Shown here: piece after piece, positions 14,339-22,060 of the stretch
Position numbering within the stretch: the stretch's first letter is position 1
Layout: each line of letters starts with the position of its first letter
Source of the DNA: a virus
Length of the DNA: 32,129 nucleotides
Virus record (IMG/VR): IMGVR_UViG_3300045993_000498
Location: 1 to 32,129 of that record
Reading direction: 5' to 3' (one strand)
Notes under the pieces: model-generated
Told to the model about the DNA's origin: nothing
Database searches by the model: none
What the model saw: only the letters and a program-made list of their open reading frames with translations
Position numbers and translations under genes: made by a program

Positions 14339-16161
14339 GACAGCATCCAATTTTTGCGGCCATCGGCTGAATCACCGAAGGCCATTTCCAATTTTTCGAA
14401 ATCTGCAGCATCGGCATTCACTTTGATGAATCGCGGGTTTTGCAGACACTGTTTGTAGACTTCCTTGGGCATAGAGCCCAGACCTTTAAAATAATCCACT
14501 GTATAACCTCTAATATTAGCAGCTTCATATTCGTCCTTTGAATAGAATGATTTCAAATCTTTACCCTTGGTACAATAGTACAAAGGCGCAGTGCAGCGAT
14601 TGATGCGTCCTTCAGTAAACAACTCGGGCCAATTTGAGAACAGATTCATAAGCAGAGCAAAGATGTGATCACCATCGGTATCAGAGTCCGTGAAGATAGC
14701 AATCTTACCATAATTTAAGTCTTCGGCAGGTTTGCCAAATGATAGACCGATGATAGAGAGCAACTCAGAGATTTCTTTATTCTTGATAATGTCGACCGGT
14801 TTCATTCCGCGTACATTCATTACCTTACCCTTGAGTGGATAAGCTCCATCCGTCTTGGGGTTCCGCACAGAGATATGGCAACCGACGGCCGAGAGACCTT
14901 CTACGATGTATAGGATTCTCTTCTCGGGGTCTGAATCAGTTGCGGCAATGTGATTCACCACACGAATTTTAGCCGTAGACTTTTGTTTCTTGGCAAGTTC
15001 TCGAGCCTCAGCCTGTTCCTTCTTGTAAAGGATAGCCTGAATCATTGGGTCCAGAATCTCTGGGCTATTCAGAATCTGCTTGGCAATCTTATCAAAATCA
15101 ATACCGGACAAATGTTCAGCCACTTCTGCTGCCGTATTTGTAATCCGTTCCTTGGTCTGTGAATCAAATTTCATGTTCACAAAGCCGCGGAGGATAGATA
15201 CGAATGTCAGATGCTGTTTGATCTGATTCGGGAGCACTTCAATCTTGTGTTTCTTCTTGATGTGAAGCTTTAGAGTCGCCACAATTTGATCAAGCACATA
15301 GTTTACATGAGTGCCGCCGTTCTTAATCCATAGTCCGTTGACATATGAATGAAGTCGGAATTCTTCTTGTTCACCAGATGGGCCAAAGATCAGAGTGTTC
15401 TTTTCGTCTTGGGCAATTACAAAATGCTGGCAATACTTGGAAGCATAGTCCTTGGCATTCTTGATCTTGATCTTTTCAGAATTGAATGTGAACGCGATCT
15501 GAGGATGGCATGCAGCCAGATTTTCAATTCGATCCTGAATGAACTTAATGTGGTCTTCCGAGATCTCAAGGATTCCGAATGCAGATAACTCTGGTATAAA
15601 AGATACCCGAGTAAATTGTTTAGTCGAAGCCTTGGTTACTACGGACTTCACTTTTGCATGATCTGTGGTAATCATCTTAAGATAATTCTTACCGTCAGAT
15701 GTTTCGCCAATGAATTCTTGTGAGAATACAGCAGTCGCAAACGAACCGACACCATTGGCACCAATTGTTTCACGATCATTTGAGAAGTTTGAACCGGATC
15801 GGGCACGAGTCCATGCAAGCACCGGCCGATAATTCTCCTCGTGTTTTACAACTGGGATACCGCGGCCATTATCTTCGACTGTGATTCGCCATGTATCATT
15901 CTCGAGACCATTTTCTTGTTTGGCAAAGTCAATGTGAATCTTATTGGCGAATTTGAATTCGGTCCGAATAGCTTCATCAATTGAGTTGTCAATAATCTCC
16001 GAGATAATTTTGAGCAGTCCCGGGATTATGTGCAGTGTTTGGTATTCGCCAAAGAACATGCCAGATACTTCCTCGGTGGATACCGAACCAATATACATGG
16101 CCGGGCGAATTCGCATATGCTGCGCATCCGTCAGTTCCATAAATTCTTCTTTTGTTTTCAT
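14335..16161 (-). CDS. 39: type II DNA topoisomerase large subunit, fused gp39-gp60
   Basis: ATPase subunit of the phage topoisomerase. GHKL ATPase motifs: SEIIDNSIDEA, VEDNGRGIPV and GANGVGSFATAVF. The Toprim domain follows: YIVEGLSAVGCH supplies the glutamate and FTDSDTDGDH the acidic triad. In T4 these parts are split between gp39 and gp60; here they are one uninterrupted 608-aa frame. It overlaps its upstream neighbour and gp52 by 4 nt each, so the three genes are translationally coupled. Confidence 0.95.
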   Translation of the reverse strand: MKTKEEFMELTDAQHMRIRPAMYIGSVSTEEVSGMFFGEYQTLHIIPGLLKIISEIIDNSIDEAIRTEFKFANKIHIDFAKQENGLENDTWRITVEDNGRGIPVVKHEENYRPVLAWTRARSGSNFSNDRETIGANGVGSFATAVFSQEFIGETSDGKNYLKMITTDHAKVKSVVTKASTKQFTRVSFIPELSAFGILEISEDHIKFIQDRIENLAACHPQIAFTFNSEKIKIKNAKDYASKYCQHFVIAQDEKNTLIFGPSGEQEEFRLHSYVNGLWIKNGGTHVNYVLDQIVATLKLHIKKKHKIEVLPNQIKQHLTFVSILRGFVNMKFDSQTKERITNTAAEVAEHLSGIDFDKIAKQILNSPEILDPMIQAILYKKEQAEARELAKKQKSTAKIRVVNHIAATDSDPEKRILYIVEGLSAVGCHISVRNPKTDGAYPLKGKVMNVRGMKPVDIIKNKEISELLSIIGLSFGKPAEDLNYGKIAIFTDSDTDGDHIFALLMNLFSNWPELFTEGRINRCTAPLYYCTKGKDLKSFYSKDEYEAANIRGYTVDYFKGLGSMPKEVYKQCLQNPRFIKVNADAADFEKLEMAFGDSADGRKNWMLS

Positions 16162-16379
16162 TTATTCAATCGGTTGAGTATAGATAGAAATCTATTTATC
16201 TTACGGAAACCTAAAATGTAAGCGATACCAGCTAGATCATCGATACCGACTTTAGGTTTTCTAATATCAGATTCAGAAATATCTACCTTCTTAAGATCAA
16301 GATGATCCTTCCCTGTGCCAGCTTCGGCTATAAATTCCTTCCGTGCATCATCAAGAAAAGAGTTTATGTCGAACTTCAT
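16158..16379 (-). CDS. hypothetical protein, 73 aa, leaderless transcript
   Basis: Starts MKFDINSFLDDARKEFIAEA and ends with a basic helix (ILGFRKINRFLSILNRLNK). The ATG at 16379 stands 6 nt after the TATAAT box, so the mRNA should start at the start codon. The gene overlaps the topoisomerase large subunit start (ATGA). No family recognised; possibly a topoisomerase accessory by position only. Confidence 0.68.
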   Translation of the reverse strand: MKFDINSFLDDARKEFIAEAGTGKDHLDLKKVDISESDIRKPKVGIDDLAGIAYILGFRKINRFLSILNRLNK

Positions 16380-16385
16380 ACTCTC

Positions 16386-16414
16386 ATTATAACACAGAGA
16401 AGATTTTGTGTAAA
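16386..16414 (-). promoter_or_regulatory. sigma70-type promoter, topoisomerase operon (leaderless)
   Basis: TTTACA (16409-16414), 17-nt spacer, TATAAT (16386-16391), 6 nt from the ATG. The upstream TAA (16415-16417) abuts the -35. Confidence 0.87.
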
Positions 16415-16645
16415 TTAATTGTTTACCTGAATGATGTAATCCGAGACACCATAGTAGCTGGTGGTTTTCCCACGGAATGCTGGCTGTGCCTCAAGTCCGG
16501 CCCGGGCAGATGTAGCGTTGGGTGCAATCACTGTAACGAAGAAAGGTTCCGAAGAACCCTCTACGATTATTTTGTAATGAAACGCTCTAGTTGGGATTTG
16601 GCCATTTGACGGTTGTAGGTCCAGAGGTTCTGAATTTTGATTCAT
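16415..16645 (-). CDS. hypothetical protein, 76 aa
   Basis: The start is placed at 16645 (MNQNSEPLDLQPSNGQIPTR), where AAGGAAAACTAT gives proper spacing. Beta-rich core (FHYKIIVEGSSEPFFVTVIA) followed by a helix (NATSARAGLEAQP), resembling small phage proteins that modify or bind nucleotides; not identified. It overlaps the preceding gene by 59 nt in another frame. Confidence 0.65.
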   Translation of the reverse strand: MNQNSEPLDLQPSNGQIPTRAFHYKIIVEGSSEPFFVTVIAPNATSARAGLEAQPAFRGKTTSYYGVSDYIIQVNN

Positions 16646-16844
16646 ATAGTTTTCCTTTTTGGCCGCACGCGGCAAACCAGTTACGTTTTCTTTCTTCCAT
16701 AGCCGAAGATCCATTTGACTTCGAGGCAGAAAGTGCCCATTCATCTTTGCAGTTCACCTTTGGATGATGACACCGAAGATTCCATTCAAAGTTTTCCTCT
16801 GGTGCAGAATGAATGCAGTCTCTGCAAAATTTTGGATAATTCAT
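16587..16844 (-). CDS. Cys-rich small protein, probable zinc binder, 85 aa
   Basis: N-terminus MNYPKFCRDCIHSAPEENFE followed by RCHHPKVNC: four cysteines in the pattern CxxC...C..HP..C typical of small phage zinc-binding proteins, with another in WFAACGQKG. The start overlaps the upstream stop (ATGA). Function unknown. Confidence 0.65.
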   Translation of the reverse strand: MNYPKFCRDCIHSAPEENFEWNLRCHHPKVNCKDEWALSASKSNGSSAMEERKRNWFAACGQKGKLYESKFRTSGPTTVKWPNPN

Positions 16845-17113
16845 AATGTAATCTTCACAATCTTACATATTCCGCCATTAGGTAGAGCTCGAGCACAAGC
16901 TGCAATAGCTATTTCTCGAGTTGGAAATAGTGGATAAGGACAACGATAAGGGTCATTGTTTCCCATTTCAGTTGGATTCATATATGCCTGTTGCCAGTAA
17001 TGTGGTGGCTGAGTAGAAGTTGTCCAAGCCATGTAGCCCTCGGCCTGTGCCATGGGTAAAATTACTTCTTTAGCTTGAGCCGAATATTCAGATACTTCAA
17101 TCGCATTAGTCAT
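16841..17113 (-). CDS. hypothetical protein, 90 aa
   Basis: The start is placed at 17113 (MTNAIEVSEYSAQAKEVILP), overlapping the upstream TGA with GGA 7 nt before. The C-terminal part (PYPLFPTREIAIAACARALP) looks like a short alpha/beta domain. No family recognised. Confidence 0.62.
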   Translation of the reverse strand: MTNAIEVSEYSAQAKEVILPMAQAEGYMAWTTSTQPPHYWQQAYMNPTEMGNNDPYRCPYPLFPTREIAIAACARALPNGGICKIVKITL

Positions 17114-17310
17114 ACTTGGTTCCATCCCATAGTCTTTTCACGCTCTACATATTGAGCAAGTTGTTTACGAAGACTAACAATCTGTTCATGTGCTTCAAGC
17201 AATTGTACTTGTACTTTACCGAGATCATTTGCTAGTATAGCATTGGTCTCTTTGTACACATTTGTCATTGTCATCAAGGCTGTAATCACCTTTGTGTAAT
17301 CTTCGTTCAT
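17110..17310 (-). CDS. small coiled-coil protein, 66 aa
   Basis: Nearly all helical with heptad character (DLGKVQVQLLEAHEQIVSLR, then KQLAQYVEREK). Starts MNEDYTKVITALMTMTNVYK; the ATG overlaps the stop of the MazG-like gene by 4 nt. Function unknown. Confidence 0.65.
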   Translation of the reverse strand: MNEDYTKVITALMTMTNVYKETNAILANDLGKVQVQLLEAHEQIVSLRKQLAQYVEREKTMGWNQV

Positions 17311-17705
17311 TCTAAATATTCCTTGGGCGGCCGATCATCACCTTCTTTGAAGGTCTTTGAGTACAGAGTCAGCATACGAAGGTTGCACATTGCATGAGCC
17401 AAATGTGGGAGGCCAGACTCTTCATCATTTTCTTCACCTGCTTGCCATTTTGCCATGTGACGCATTGCGCATTCAAATGGGACAGACCAATCCATACCCT
17501 TGGCCCAGTTCCATGCTTTATACTTCTTCTGACCATATTCCCAGACTCGAGCTTCATCATACAGAGTAACCATGGGAATAAGACTCAATCTGGGCTTGCC
17601 ATTGTTGTAGCGAGCACCAGTACCCTTGGCATCAGAATCAATATTACCGATTCCGTTTTGTTGAAGTGGATGGAACGTTAACATTTCATGTGTATCTTCC
17701 ATCAT
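17307..17705 (-). CDS. MazG-like dATP/dGTP diphosphohydrolase domain (DUF5664), 132 aa
   Basis: Matches the DUF5664 family of all-alpha NTP pyrophosphatases: KPRLSLIP, EARVWEYGQKKYKAWNWAKG, MRHMAKWQAGEENDEESGLP and HLAHAMCNLRML supply the ExxE/ExxD-like metal-binding helices. Family members hydrolyse dNTPs, and some (MazZ) belong to the 2-aminoadenine DNA pathway; no PurZ or DatZ is seen in this window, so that link is not supported here. The start overlaps the DUF4406 stop. Likely nucleotide-pool control. Confidence 0.82.
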   Translation of the reverse strand: MMEDTHEMLTFHPLQQNGIGNIDSDAKGTGARYNNGKPRLSLIPMVTLYDEARVWEYGQKKYKAWNWAKGMDWSVPFECAMRHMAKWQAGEENDEESGLPHLAHAMCNLRMLTLYSKTFKEGDDRPPKEYLE

Positions 17706-17998
17706 ACTTCCCCAGGTTCATAAATTTTCATCTCAAGTCGTTCGGCAATATGCCGTTCTAGAGTTGCTCCATTAGATTTTTCCCAACCCGGAAGCAGAGC
17801 AATTGCCTGACAAGATACTAATTCTTTAATGTCGGCGCGCATGCAATCTGCCCAAGCCATTTTGGTGTCTGGGTTGATTTCTGCTGGAGAAATTACCTCA
17901 AATCCTTTGAGGCGTAGATGAGCTGCTTTGGCAGCAAATGCTGGAAAGTTGTGGTTCTCATAGCCGCTCATCGGGCCGGCAATATAGATACGACTCAT
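17702..17998 (-). CDS. DUF4406, nucleoside 2-deoxyribosyltransferase-like, 98 aa
   Basis: Starts MSRIYIAGPMSGYENHNFPA, the signature of DUF4406, and goes on with FEVISPAEINPD and ALLPGWEKSNGATLERHIAE, the nucleotide-binding loop and helix of this Rossmann-like family. Related enzymes move deoxyribose between bases; phage members have not been well tested. It stands directly before the MazG-like gene (TGA/ATG overlap), so the two may work on the same nucleotide pool. Confidence 0.85.
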   Translation of the reverse strand: MSRIYIAGPMSGYENHNFPAFAAKAAHLRLKGFEVISPAEINPDTKMAWADCMRADIKELVSCQAIALLPGWEKSNGATLERHIAERLEMKIYEPGEV

Positions 17999-18171
17999 TT
18001 CTTCTTCTCTTCCTTCACTGGCCGCATTTCAGACTGCAGCTGAGCCTGGATCATGTTTCGACGATACACAGAGCGCATGACTGGGTCGGTAATAGTAGAC
18101 AAGATGTACTTCGTCGTAGACGAGAGTTTAAAATGACCATTTGGTTTGTGGAGGCCTTCATACAATTTCAT
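17995..18171 (-). CDS. hypothetical basic protein, 58 aa
   Basis: Reads MKLYEGLHKPNGHFKLSSTT and ends in a lysine tail (PVKEEKKK). AAGGAAACATT precedes the ATG at 18171, and the stop overlaps the DUF4406 start (TCATGA). Helical middle (DPVMRSVYRRNMIQAQLQ). Function unknown. Confidence 0.68.
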   Translation of the reverse strand: MKLYEGLHKPNGHFKLSSTTKYILSTITDPVMRSVYRRNMIQAQLQSEMRPVKEEKKK

Positions 18172-18180
18172 AATGTTTCC

Positions 18181-18402
18181 TTAATAATAACAGTTGGTTT
18201 CAAAATTCCAATGACGGCAGTCATAGAATGTAATTCTAAACACACGGCCTAAAAGACCAAGTTCAAAATTTGCTCCGGGATGATCACATCTCCGATATAT
18301 GTTGAACTGGAGTTCAAACACAACCGAGTCATAATGATATGTTTCAAATTCTAAGTATTTGTATCCATAGATGTGGAATGCCTTACTTGATAAAACGCTC
18401 AT
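18181..18402 (-). CDS. hypothetical protein, 73 aa
   Basis: The ATG at 18402 (MSVLSSKAFHIYGYKYLEFE) is chosen; a TTG two codons earlier is possible. Aromatic beta-rich sequence with HYDSVVFELQFNIYRRCDHP. It overlaps the end of the 57-aa basic gene by 20 nt in another frame. Family not recognised. Confidence 0.6.
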   Translation of the reverse strand: MSVLSSKAFHIYGYKYLEFETYHYDSVVFELQFNIYRRCDHPGANFELGLLGRVFRITFYDCRHWNFETNCYY

Positions 18403-18556
18403 ACTCAATCATCTCATTCTCACTATCCAGTCCATACTCAAGAGTTTTGTCTTCTTTGCGTTTGGGCTTTATTGTCGCGGCCGCGGCTTTCTTTTTTCGT
18501 TCAATGTGAGTTTGGTTCTCAAATTCGGAATTTTTAGGCCGGAATGTGTTCTTCAT
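18383..18556 (-). CDS. hypothetical highly basic protein, 57 aa
   Basis: Reads MKNTFRPKNSEFENQTHIER, then KKKAAAATIKPKRKEDK and an acidic C-terminus (YGLDSENEMIEYERFIK). Overlaps the end of the gp59-like gene by 23 nt. Ribosome site weak (AAAGAATC). The coding pattern and the tight overlaps on both sides favour a real gene. Confidence 0.6.
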   Translation of the reverse strand: MKNTFRPKNSEFENQTHIERKKKAAAATIKPKRKEDKTLEYGLDSENEMIEYERFIK

Positions 18557-19097
18557 GATTCTTTATTGTTAGATAGTTGACGGGAGAGAAAAAACTTTTA
18601 TATTTGATCAGCTTCAAGAGCTTAGGCCGGGCAAATGAGAATTGTGGTGAATCAAGTACTTTGATCAGGTTATCGGTTTCATGGTCCATCAGCAGAACAA
18701 ACTCTGGAGAATAAATTGAAGCCAAATAATTGAAGATTAGTTGGTGGAATTTAAACTCACCTTTTTCCATGTACTTGGTGTATTCTTCTTTTAGCACATA
18801 GGAAATAGATTCACGGCGCTTCTTGTATTCGATATAATTGTCAAGGATTTCTTGTTTGTTTCCAAACTTGATGTCCAAATCTTTCAGTTCGTTTCCAATG
18901 CAAGCGTATACAATATTTTGTGTTGTCTGAAAATTGTTTGATACCCAGTCATATTTATACTTTATGCCGCCAGGCAGCTTATCAAAAGCCTTGGAAGCCA
19001 CAGTAGTCTGGGTGCCGTATTTCAGAATGGAATATTTCTCATTCATGAAATGCAAATGAAACCCATGGTAATAGGAGAATGCTTTTCTTGGATTCAT
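18534..19097 (-). CDS. 59: helicase loader, T4 gp59-like (tentative), 187 aa
   Basis: Residues 7-26 (FSYYHGFHLHFMNEKYSILK) align by eye with the start of T4 gp59 (YKLYLMIKQHMNGKYDVIKY), and the C-terminal IFNYLASIYSPEFVLLMDHE aligns with the gp59 FKLLQSNIISFETFILLDSF region. gp59 loads the replicative helicase on forked DNA. Gene order also fits T4, where rnh, a small gene, 33 and 59 are consecutive; here rnh, three unknowns, gp33-like and this gene. The start shares a base with the gp33 stop (TGATG). The match is to remembered sequence, so confidence is moderate. Confidence 0.62.
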   Translation of the reverse strand: MNPRKAFSYYHGFHLHFMNEKYSILKYGTQTTVASKAFDKLPGGIKYKYDWVSNNFQTTQNIVYACIGNELKDLDIKFGNKQEILDNYIEYKKRRESISYVLKEEYTKYMEKGEFKFHQLIFNYLASIYSPEFVLLMDHETDNLIKVLDSPQFSFARPKLLKLIKYKSFFSPVNYLTIKNHEEHIPA

Positions 19098-19354
19098 CAG
19101 AAACCTTCGAGAGTAGCCTCATCCGAACGAATCAGTTCATTTTCAATTGCCGAGCGCTTTACCTTTTCAAGTAGAACCTCTGACATATATGGAAGTAATG
19201 CCATTGGGTCCTTGTCTGACTCTTCTGAGAACTTTAAAATAGCCTCAAAATAAGTCAGTCCGGGAGATTCCAAGAGCATATTTTCGATGTACTCGGCAAA
19301 ATTAGTCTTAGACAAAAACACAGTCTTGTCGATAGAATAATCAAATTCTTTCAT
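19097..19354 (-). CDS. 33: late transcription co-activator, T4 gp33-like, 85 aa
   Basis: Residues 22-75 (IENMLLESPGLTYFEAILKF, then LLEKVKRSAIENELI) line up with T4 gp33 IEKMVEEFGMSYLEATTAFL and IIEKIQSEAIDENLL. gp33 bridges RNA polymerase, the gp45 clamp and sigma gp55 at late promoters. T4 gp33 is 112 aa; this one lacks most of the N-terminal arm. The phage also encodes gp55 in this window. The ATG overlaps the upstream stop, and the gene is coupled to the gp59-like gene downstream. Confidence 0.8.
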   Translation of the reverse strand: MKEFDYSIDKTVFLSKTNFAEYIENMLLESPGLTYFEAILKFSEESDKDPMALLPYMSEVLLEKVKRSAIENELIRSDEATLEGF

Positions 19355-19524
19355 TTGAATTTAACCGAGTCTTTGAGAAATTTGGCCACGCGATTGTCAT
19401 TCACAATCGCCGTTACATACTTTTTGTCGTAAATCATTTCTTCTGATCCAACGATAACCTTTACATTTGAATAAACATCCGGCACAGTAGCTGAGCGGTA
19501 TTGGTATTTAATCGTAGTAGCCAT
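19351..19524 (-). CDS. hypothetical protein, 57 aa
   Basis: The start is placed at 19524 (MATTIKYQYRSATVPDVYSN), 1 nt after the upstream stop; a longer frame reaches 19668 but runs over the 140-aa gene. Two beta strands and a basic tail (AKFLKDSVKFK). Ribosome site weak. Occupies the place between rnh and 33 where T4 carries dsbA, but no sequence similarity to DsbA is seen. Confidence 0.6.
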   Translation of the reverse strand: MATTIKYQYRSATVPDVYSNVKVIVGSEEMIYDKKYVTAIVNDNRVAKFLKDSVKFK

Positions 19525-19525
19525 T

Positions 19526-19948
19526 TTATTGACGAGCCTCTTCAAGATAGTTAAGAATTTCAAGTTGCTTGCGGCACCAGTTGTATTTGGTGTCCAATTC
19601 CTTATAGATTTGCCAACCGATGTGGTCATCTTCATCCATGTAGAATTTAGTCGAAACCGTTTCATCATTCAGGAAATAGTCCAGATAGGTACGATATGCA
19701 ATCATGCAGTCATACATATCCTTGCCGTCTAATCCCTTGAGAAGATCTTCCGTATATACACAGTTTGCCGCCCAAGTGTCGTGGTAATTAGTACCTTCAA
19801 CGGTGAGCACACATTCCATCTTCTCAGAAATACCATCAAAGAATCGCTTATGGAGTTCATATGCTACCATAATGAAATCCGAGGAACTTTCGATAACGGC
19901 AGAGTCAATCACTTCTTTAGTAATCGACTTAATTTCTTTCATATTCAT
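19526..19948 (-). CDS. hypothetical protein, 140 aa
   Basis: Acidic, aromatic protein (YHDTWAANCVYTEDLLKGLD; YMDEDDHIGWQIYKELDTKY). Starts MNMKEIKSITKEVIDSAVIE at 19948, overlapping the upstream stop (ATGA). Appears alpha-helical. No family recognised. Confidence 0.7.
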   Translation of the reverse strand: MNMKEIKSITKEVIDSAVIESSSDFIMVAYELHKRFFDGISEKMECVLTVEGTNYHDTWAANCVYTEDLLKGLDGKDMYDCMIAYRTYLDYFLNDETVSTKFYMDEDDHIGWQIYKELDTKYNWCRKQLEILNYLEEARQ

Positions 19949-20358
19949 AGAACATCCACCATCATTTTGTGAGTAATTCGAGGATACAGAGTTGGCAGGT
20001 TCTTTTTCAGAACTGCCTCAAAAACCTTGGCTTCTGGTTCAGACAAAAGTTCCAAGAGATTCTTGGTGTGAAAGTACTTTGTCTTTTTCACAATCTTCGG
20101 ATTGAAGATGATCTCTGTGATGATATTCATAGTGCCTTTGGATAGCAAATATGCACCACAGAGCGACCGATGGAAGTCCGAGAACTTGTACTTGAGATCA
20201 TCAAGATCAAAGTCGATCCATTCCTCATTACATGCGTGATGAATATAGAACCTGACGAGTGGGCTTTCGGCACACACCTGTTTCAGGGCGTCTTCGACAT
20301 TTGACGCGTTAGACACGTTTGTCAAAATTTCGTCAAGTTGAAAATCAGCTACTCGCAT
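19945..20358 (-). CDS. DUF6433-like phage protein, 137 aa
   Basis: The C-terminal LLELLSEPEAKVFEAVLKKN plus LPTLYPRITHKMMVDVL fits DUF6433-type proteins common in T4-like phages, where a two-domain helical protein ends in an L-x-x-x-EA-x-V...Y-x-x-(I/L)T pattern. The ATG shares a base with the RNase H stop. It is the first full gene below the promoter that lies inside rnh. Role unknown. Confidence 0.6.
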   Translation of the reverse strand: MRVADFQLDEILTNVSNASNVEDALKQVCAESPLVRFYIHHACNEEWIDFDLDDLKYKFSDFHRSLCGAYLLSKGTMNIITEIIFNPKIVKKTKYFHTKNLLELLSEPEAKVFEAVLKKNLPTLYPRITHKMMVDVL

Positions 20359-21290
20359 TAGAAAAAATCTCCTATTTTAGAATATAACACGTTCATTTTG
20401 TGGTTCACAAAGAAATTCATCAGTTTCATTTTATCAACTTTGTGACCCTTATGTTCATTATAACACGCGATTGTATTAGTGTAAATTATTTCTGGTGTAT
20501 GTTCGTAAGACACAAGCATTTCATTCCGAGAGTAGTTTCGACGTTCCTCTTCGGTTGCGCAGGCATCGATCGGATTTTTGGCAGCATAGAATGTGGCCAA
20601 ATACTTCTCAGAGATCGGTGGCGCGCGTTTCTTATCGGTTAATGTGAACCAATCATCTGAACATTTGATACTGGGAACACCGTCGCCTGCGTCGCCTCGT
20701 ACGATCTTCTCAATGAGAGCATTTTTTGGCTTGCCTTCTGGTTTCACCAATTTCTTGGTAAGAGGAGACCACTGCTTCACATTCTTAAACCGATGGAGTT
20801 GAAAGTGGTCTTTATCGGAAGAAACAATAAGAATTGGATCGGCCTCAATTTCGCCGAACAGATTTTCTTCTTGATCATCTCGGTTCTGGTCTTTATGTTT
20901 ACACAGAGCACCAATAATGTCATCGGCTTCGGCTTTATCAATGGCGAGAACATTGTAGGGGAAATAGTCCCTCAGTGCTTGCTGAATGTAAGCTGAGGTT
21001 TCAAAAACAAATGCCCAGTCAATCCCTGATGTATCTGTTTCACGTTTTTGTTTGCGTGCCCACTTGTAATATGGAAAGGCATCCTTGCGCCAAGAAGGTG
21101 AGTCAAATGCGACCACAACTTCGGAACCGTAGGTGTTCTTGTGCATCACCTGCTGAGCACGGATGGTATTTAGAACCATGTGCATCATCATATCTCGAGA
21201 TTCGTCCGAGGGATTTTGAGCACATGACTTTGCAGCTGCATCCAAAAAGATAGGTGCTAGGTACACTTGAGAAAAGTCAATTAGTAGCAT
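20358..21290 (-). CDS. rnh: RNase H / 5'-to-3' flap nuclease, T4 Rnh-like
   Basis: Removes RNA primers and 5' flaps during lagging-strand synthesis. FEN-like acidic residues are visible: LLIDFSQVYL at the start, VVVAFDSPSWRKDAFPYYK, DKAEADDIIGAL, ILIVSSDKDHFQL and IVRGDAGDGVPS. KNVKQWSPLTKKLVK matches T4 RNase H. 310 aa, close to the T4 length of 305. An early-type promoter sits inside the last 130 bp of the gene. Confidence 0.95.
   Translation of the reverse strand: MLLIDFSQVYLAPIFLDAAAKSCAQNPSDESRDMMMHMVLNTIRAQQVMHKNTYGSEVVVAFDSPSWRKDAFPYYKWARKQKRETDTSGIDWAFVFETSAYIQQALRDYFPYNVLAIDKAEADDIIGALCKHKDQNRDDQEENLFGEIEADPILIVSSDKDHFQLHRFKNVKQWSPLTKKLVKPEGKPKNALIEKIVRGDAGDGVPSIKCSDDWFTLTDKKRAPPISEKYLATFYAAKNPIDACATEEERRNYSRNEMLVSYEHTPEIIYTNTIACYNEHKGHKVDKMKLMNFFVNHKMNVLYSKIGDFF
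20457..20485 (-). promoter_or_regulatory. sigma70-type promoter inside rnh
   Basis: TTTACA (20480-20485), 17-nt spacer, TATAAT (20457-20462), in the coding sequence of rnh (codons for IYTNTIACYNEH). It would start the DUF6433-gp33-gp59 transcript independently. A weaker TATATT element follows at about 20388-20393. Confidence 0.78.
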
Positions 21291-21294
21291 ATTT

Positions 21295-21516
21295 TTACCG
21301 GGTTTGTTTTCTTAGACCTAAAAGAATCCACAGAGCAATAGCAAATTGCCAAAATGCTGGTTTCCTAACCATACCCGGAACTTTATTCCAGAGATCAAAT
21401 TCTGCAAGCACATTTGTTTCTAGTGCTAAGTAGATTTTCCATGCCACCCAGAATAAGGCCAGTACAATAAGTATTGTACCAACCGTCACAGAGAATAGAA
21501 AGAATGCAAATTCCAT
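21295..21516 (-). CDS. small membrane protein, 73 aa
   Basis: Starts MEFAFFLFSVTVGTILIVLA followed by LFWVAWKIYLAL: one long transmembrane segment at residues 3-31. A second hydrophobic segment is at 54-68 (FWQFAIALWILLGL), ending in basic residues. No motif recognised. Second gene after the promoter at 22032, just upstream of rnh. Confidence 0.7.
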   Translation of the reverse strand: MEFAFFLFSVTVGTILIVLALFWVAWKIYLALETNVLAEFDLWNKVPGMVRKPAFWQFAIALWILLGLRKQTR

Positions 21517-21518
21517 GA

Positions 21519-22001
21519 TTATTCAGCCCAAATGTTCTTCACATATGATTTGGCAACAGGTCGAGTCTGACCCAGAGTTGTTACTGCCCAGTCAACGACT
21601 TCGTTCTTGTCTTGACCTGCCGCTTTGGCTTCGGCAATTTTCTGCCGAATGAGTGATGCGTTGGAAACCTTCCCACCGCGATTCACAACTTTGACTTTTT
21701 TCTTCTCTTTTGTGATGTCCACTTCTTTACCGTGGGCATCCAAGAAAGCCGTAGAGACTTCCTCAAGCTGTACGTTCTTATAGAAAACATTAGAACCAAT
21801 GCTGACTGAATCGGCCGATAAACCGGGGCCACCACACGACTTGGTCAGATTCAGTGAGATGATGTCGATGAATGACCCAAAACGAGCCATACATTTATCT
21901 CGGGCATCATCTTCGGTCAGCGCCTCCATAAAGACGGTATTGAGTTCGGCCGCATCTTGTTCAGCTGGGTCCGAGAAATAGGTGATAACGTAACGATTCA
22001 T
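21519..22001 (-). CDS. hypothetical protein with C-terminal helical phage domain, 160 aa
   Basis: The N-terminal half (MNRYVITYFSDPAEQDAAEL...ARFGSFIDIISLNL) is alpha/beta. A basic linker (KEKKKVKVVNRGGKVS) leads to a C-terminal segment (SLIRQKIAEAKAAGQDKNEV, then TRPVAKSYVKNIW) of a kind that recurs in phage proteins as a small helical, possibly DNA-binding module. First gene after the promoter at 22032. Function unknown. Confidence 0.7.
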   Translation of the reverse strand: MNRYVITYFSDPAEQDAAELNTVFMEALTEDDARDKCMARFGSFIDIISLNLTKSCGGPGLSADSVSIGSNVFYKNVQLEEVSTAFLDAHGKEVDITKEKKKVKVVNRGGKVSNASLIRQKIAEAKAAGQDKNEVVDWAVTTLGQTRPVAKSYVKNIWAE

Positions 22002-22031
22002 AGTTTACCAGTTAGGGTTGGTGATGGGTTC

Positions 22032-22060
22032 ATTATAACACAGGGAAGAATATGTGTAAA
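22032..22060 (-). promoter_or_regulatory. sigma70-type promoter, 160-aa/membrane/rnh operon
   Basis: TTTACA (22055-22060), 17-nt spacer, TATAAT (22032-22037). The TAA of gp46 (22061-22063) abuts the -35. Confidence 0.88.

Noticed and set aside
17307-17705. Claim of a 2-aminoadenine (Z) genome
   Set aside because: Only a MazG-like family member is present; PurZ and DatZ are not seen, and the family is broader than MazZ.
19525-19668. 48-codon N-terminal extension of the 57-aa gene
   Set aside because: Overlaps the 140-aa gene completely and has no ribosome site; start set at 19524.
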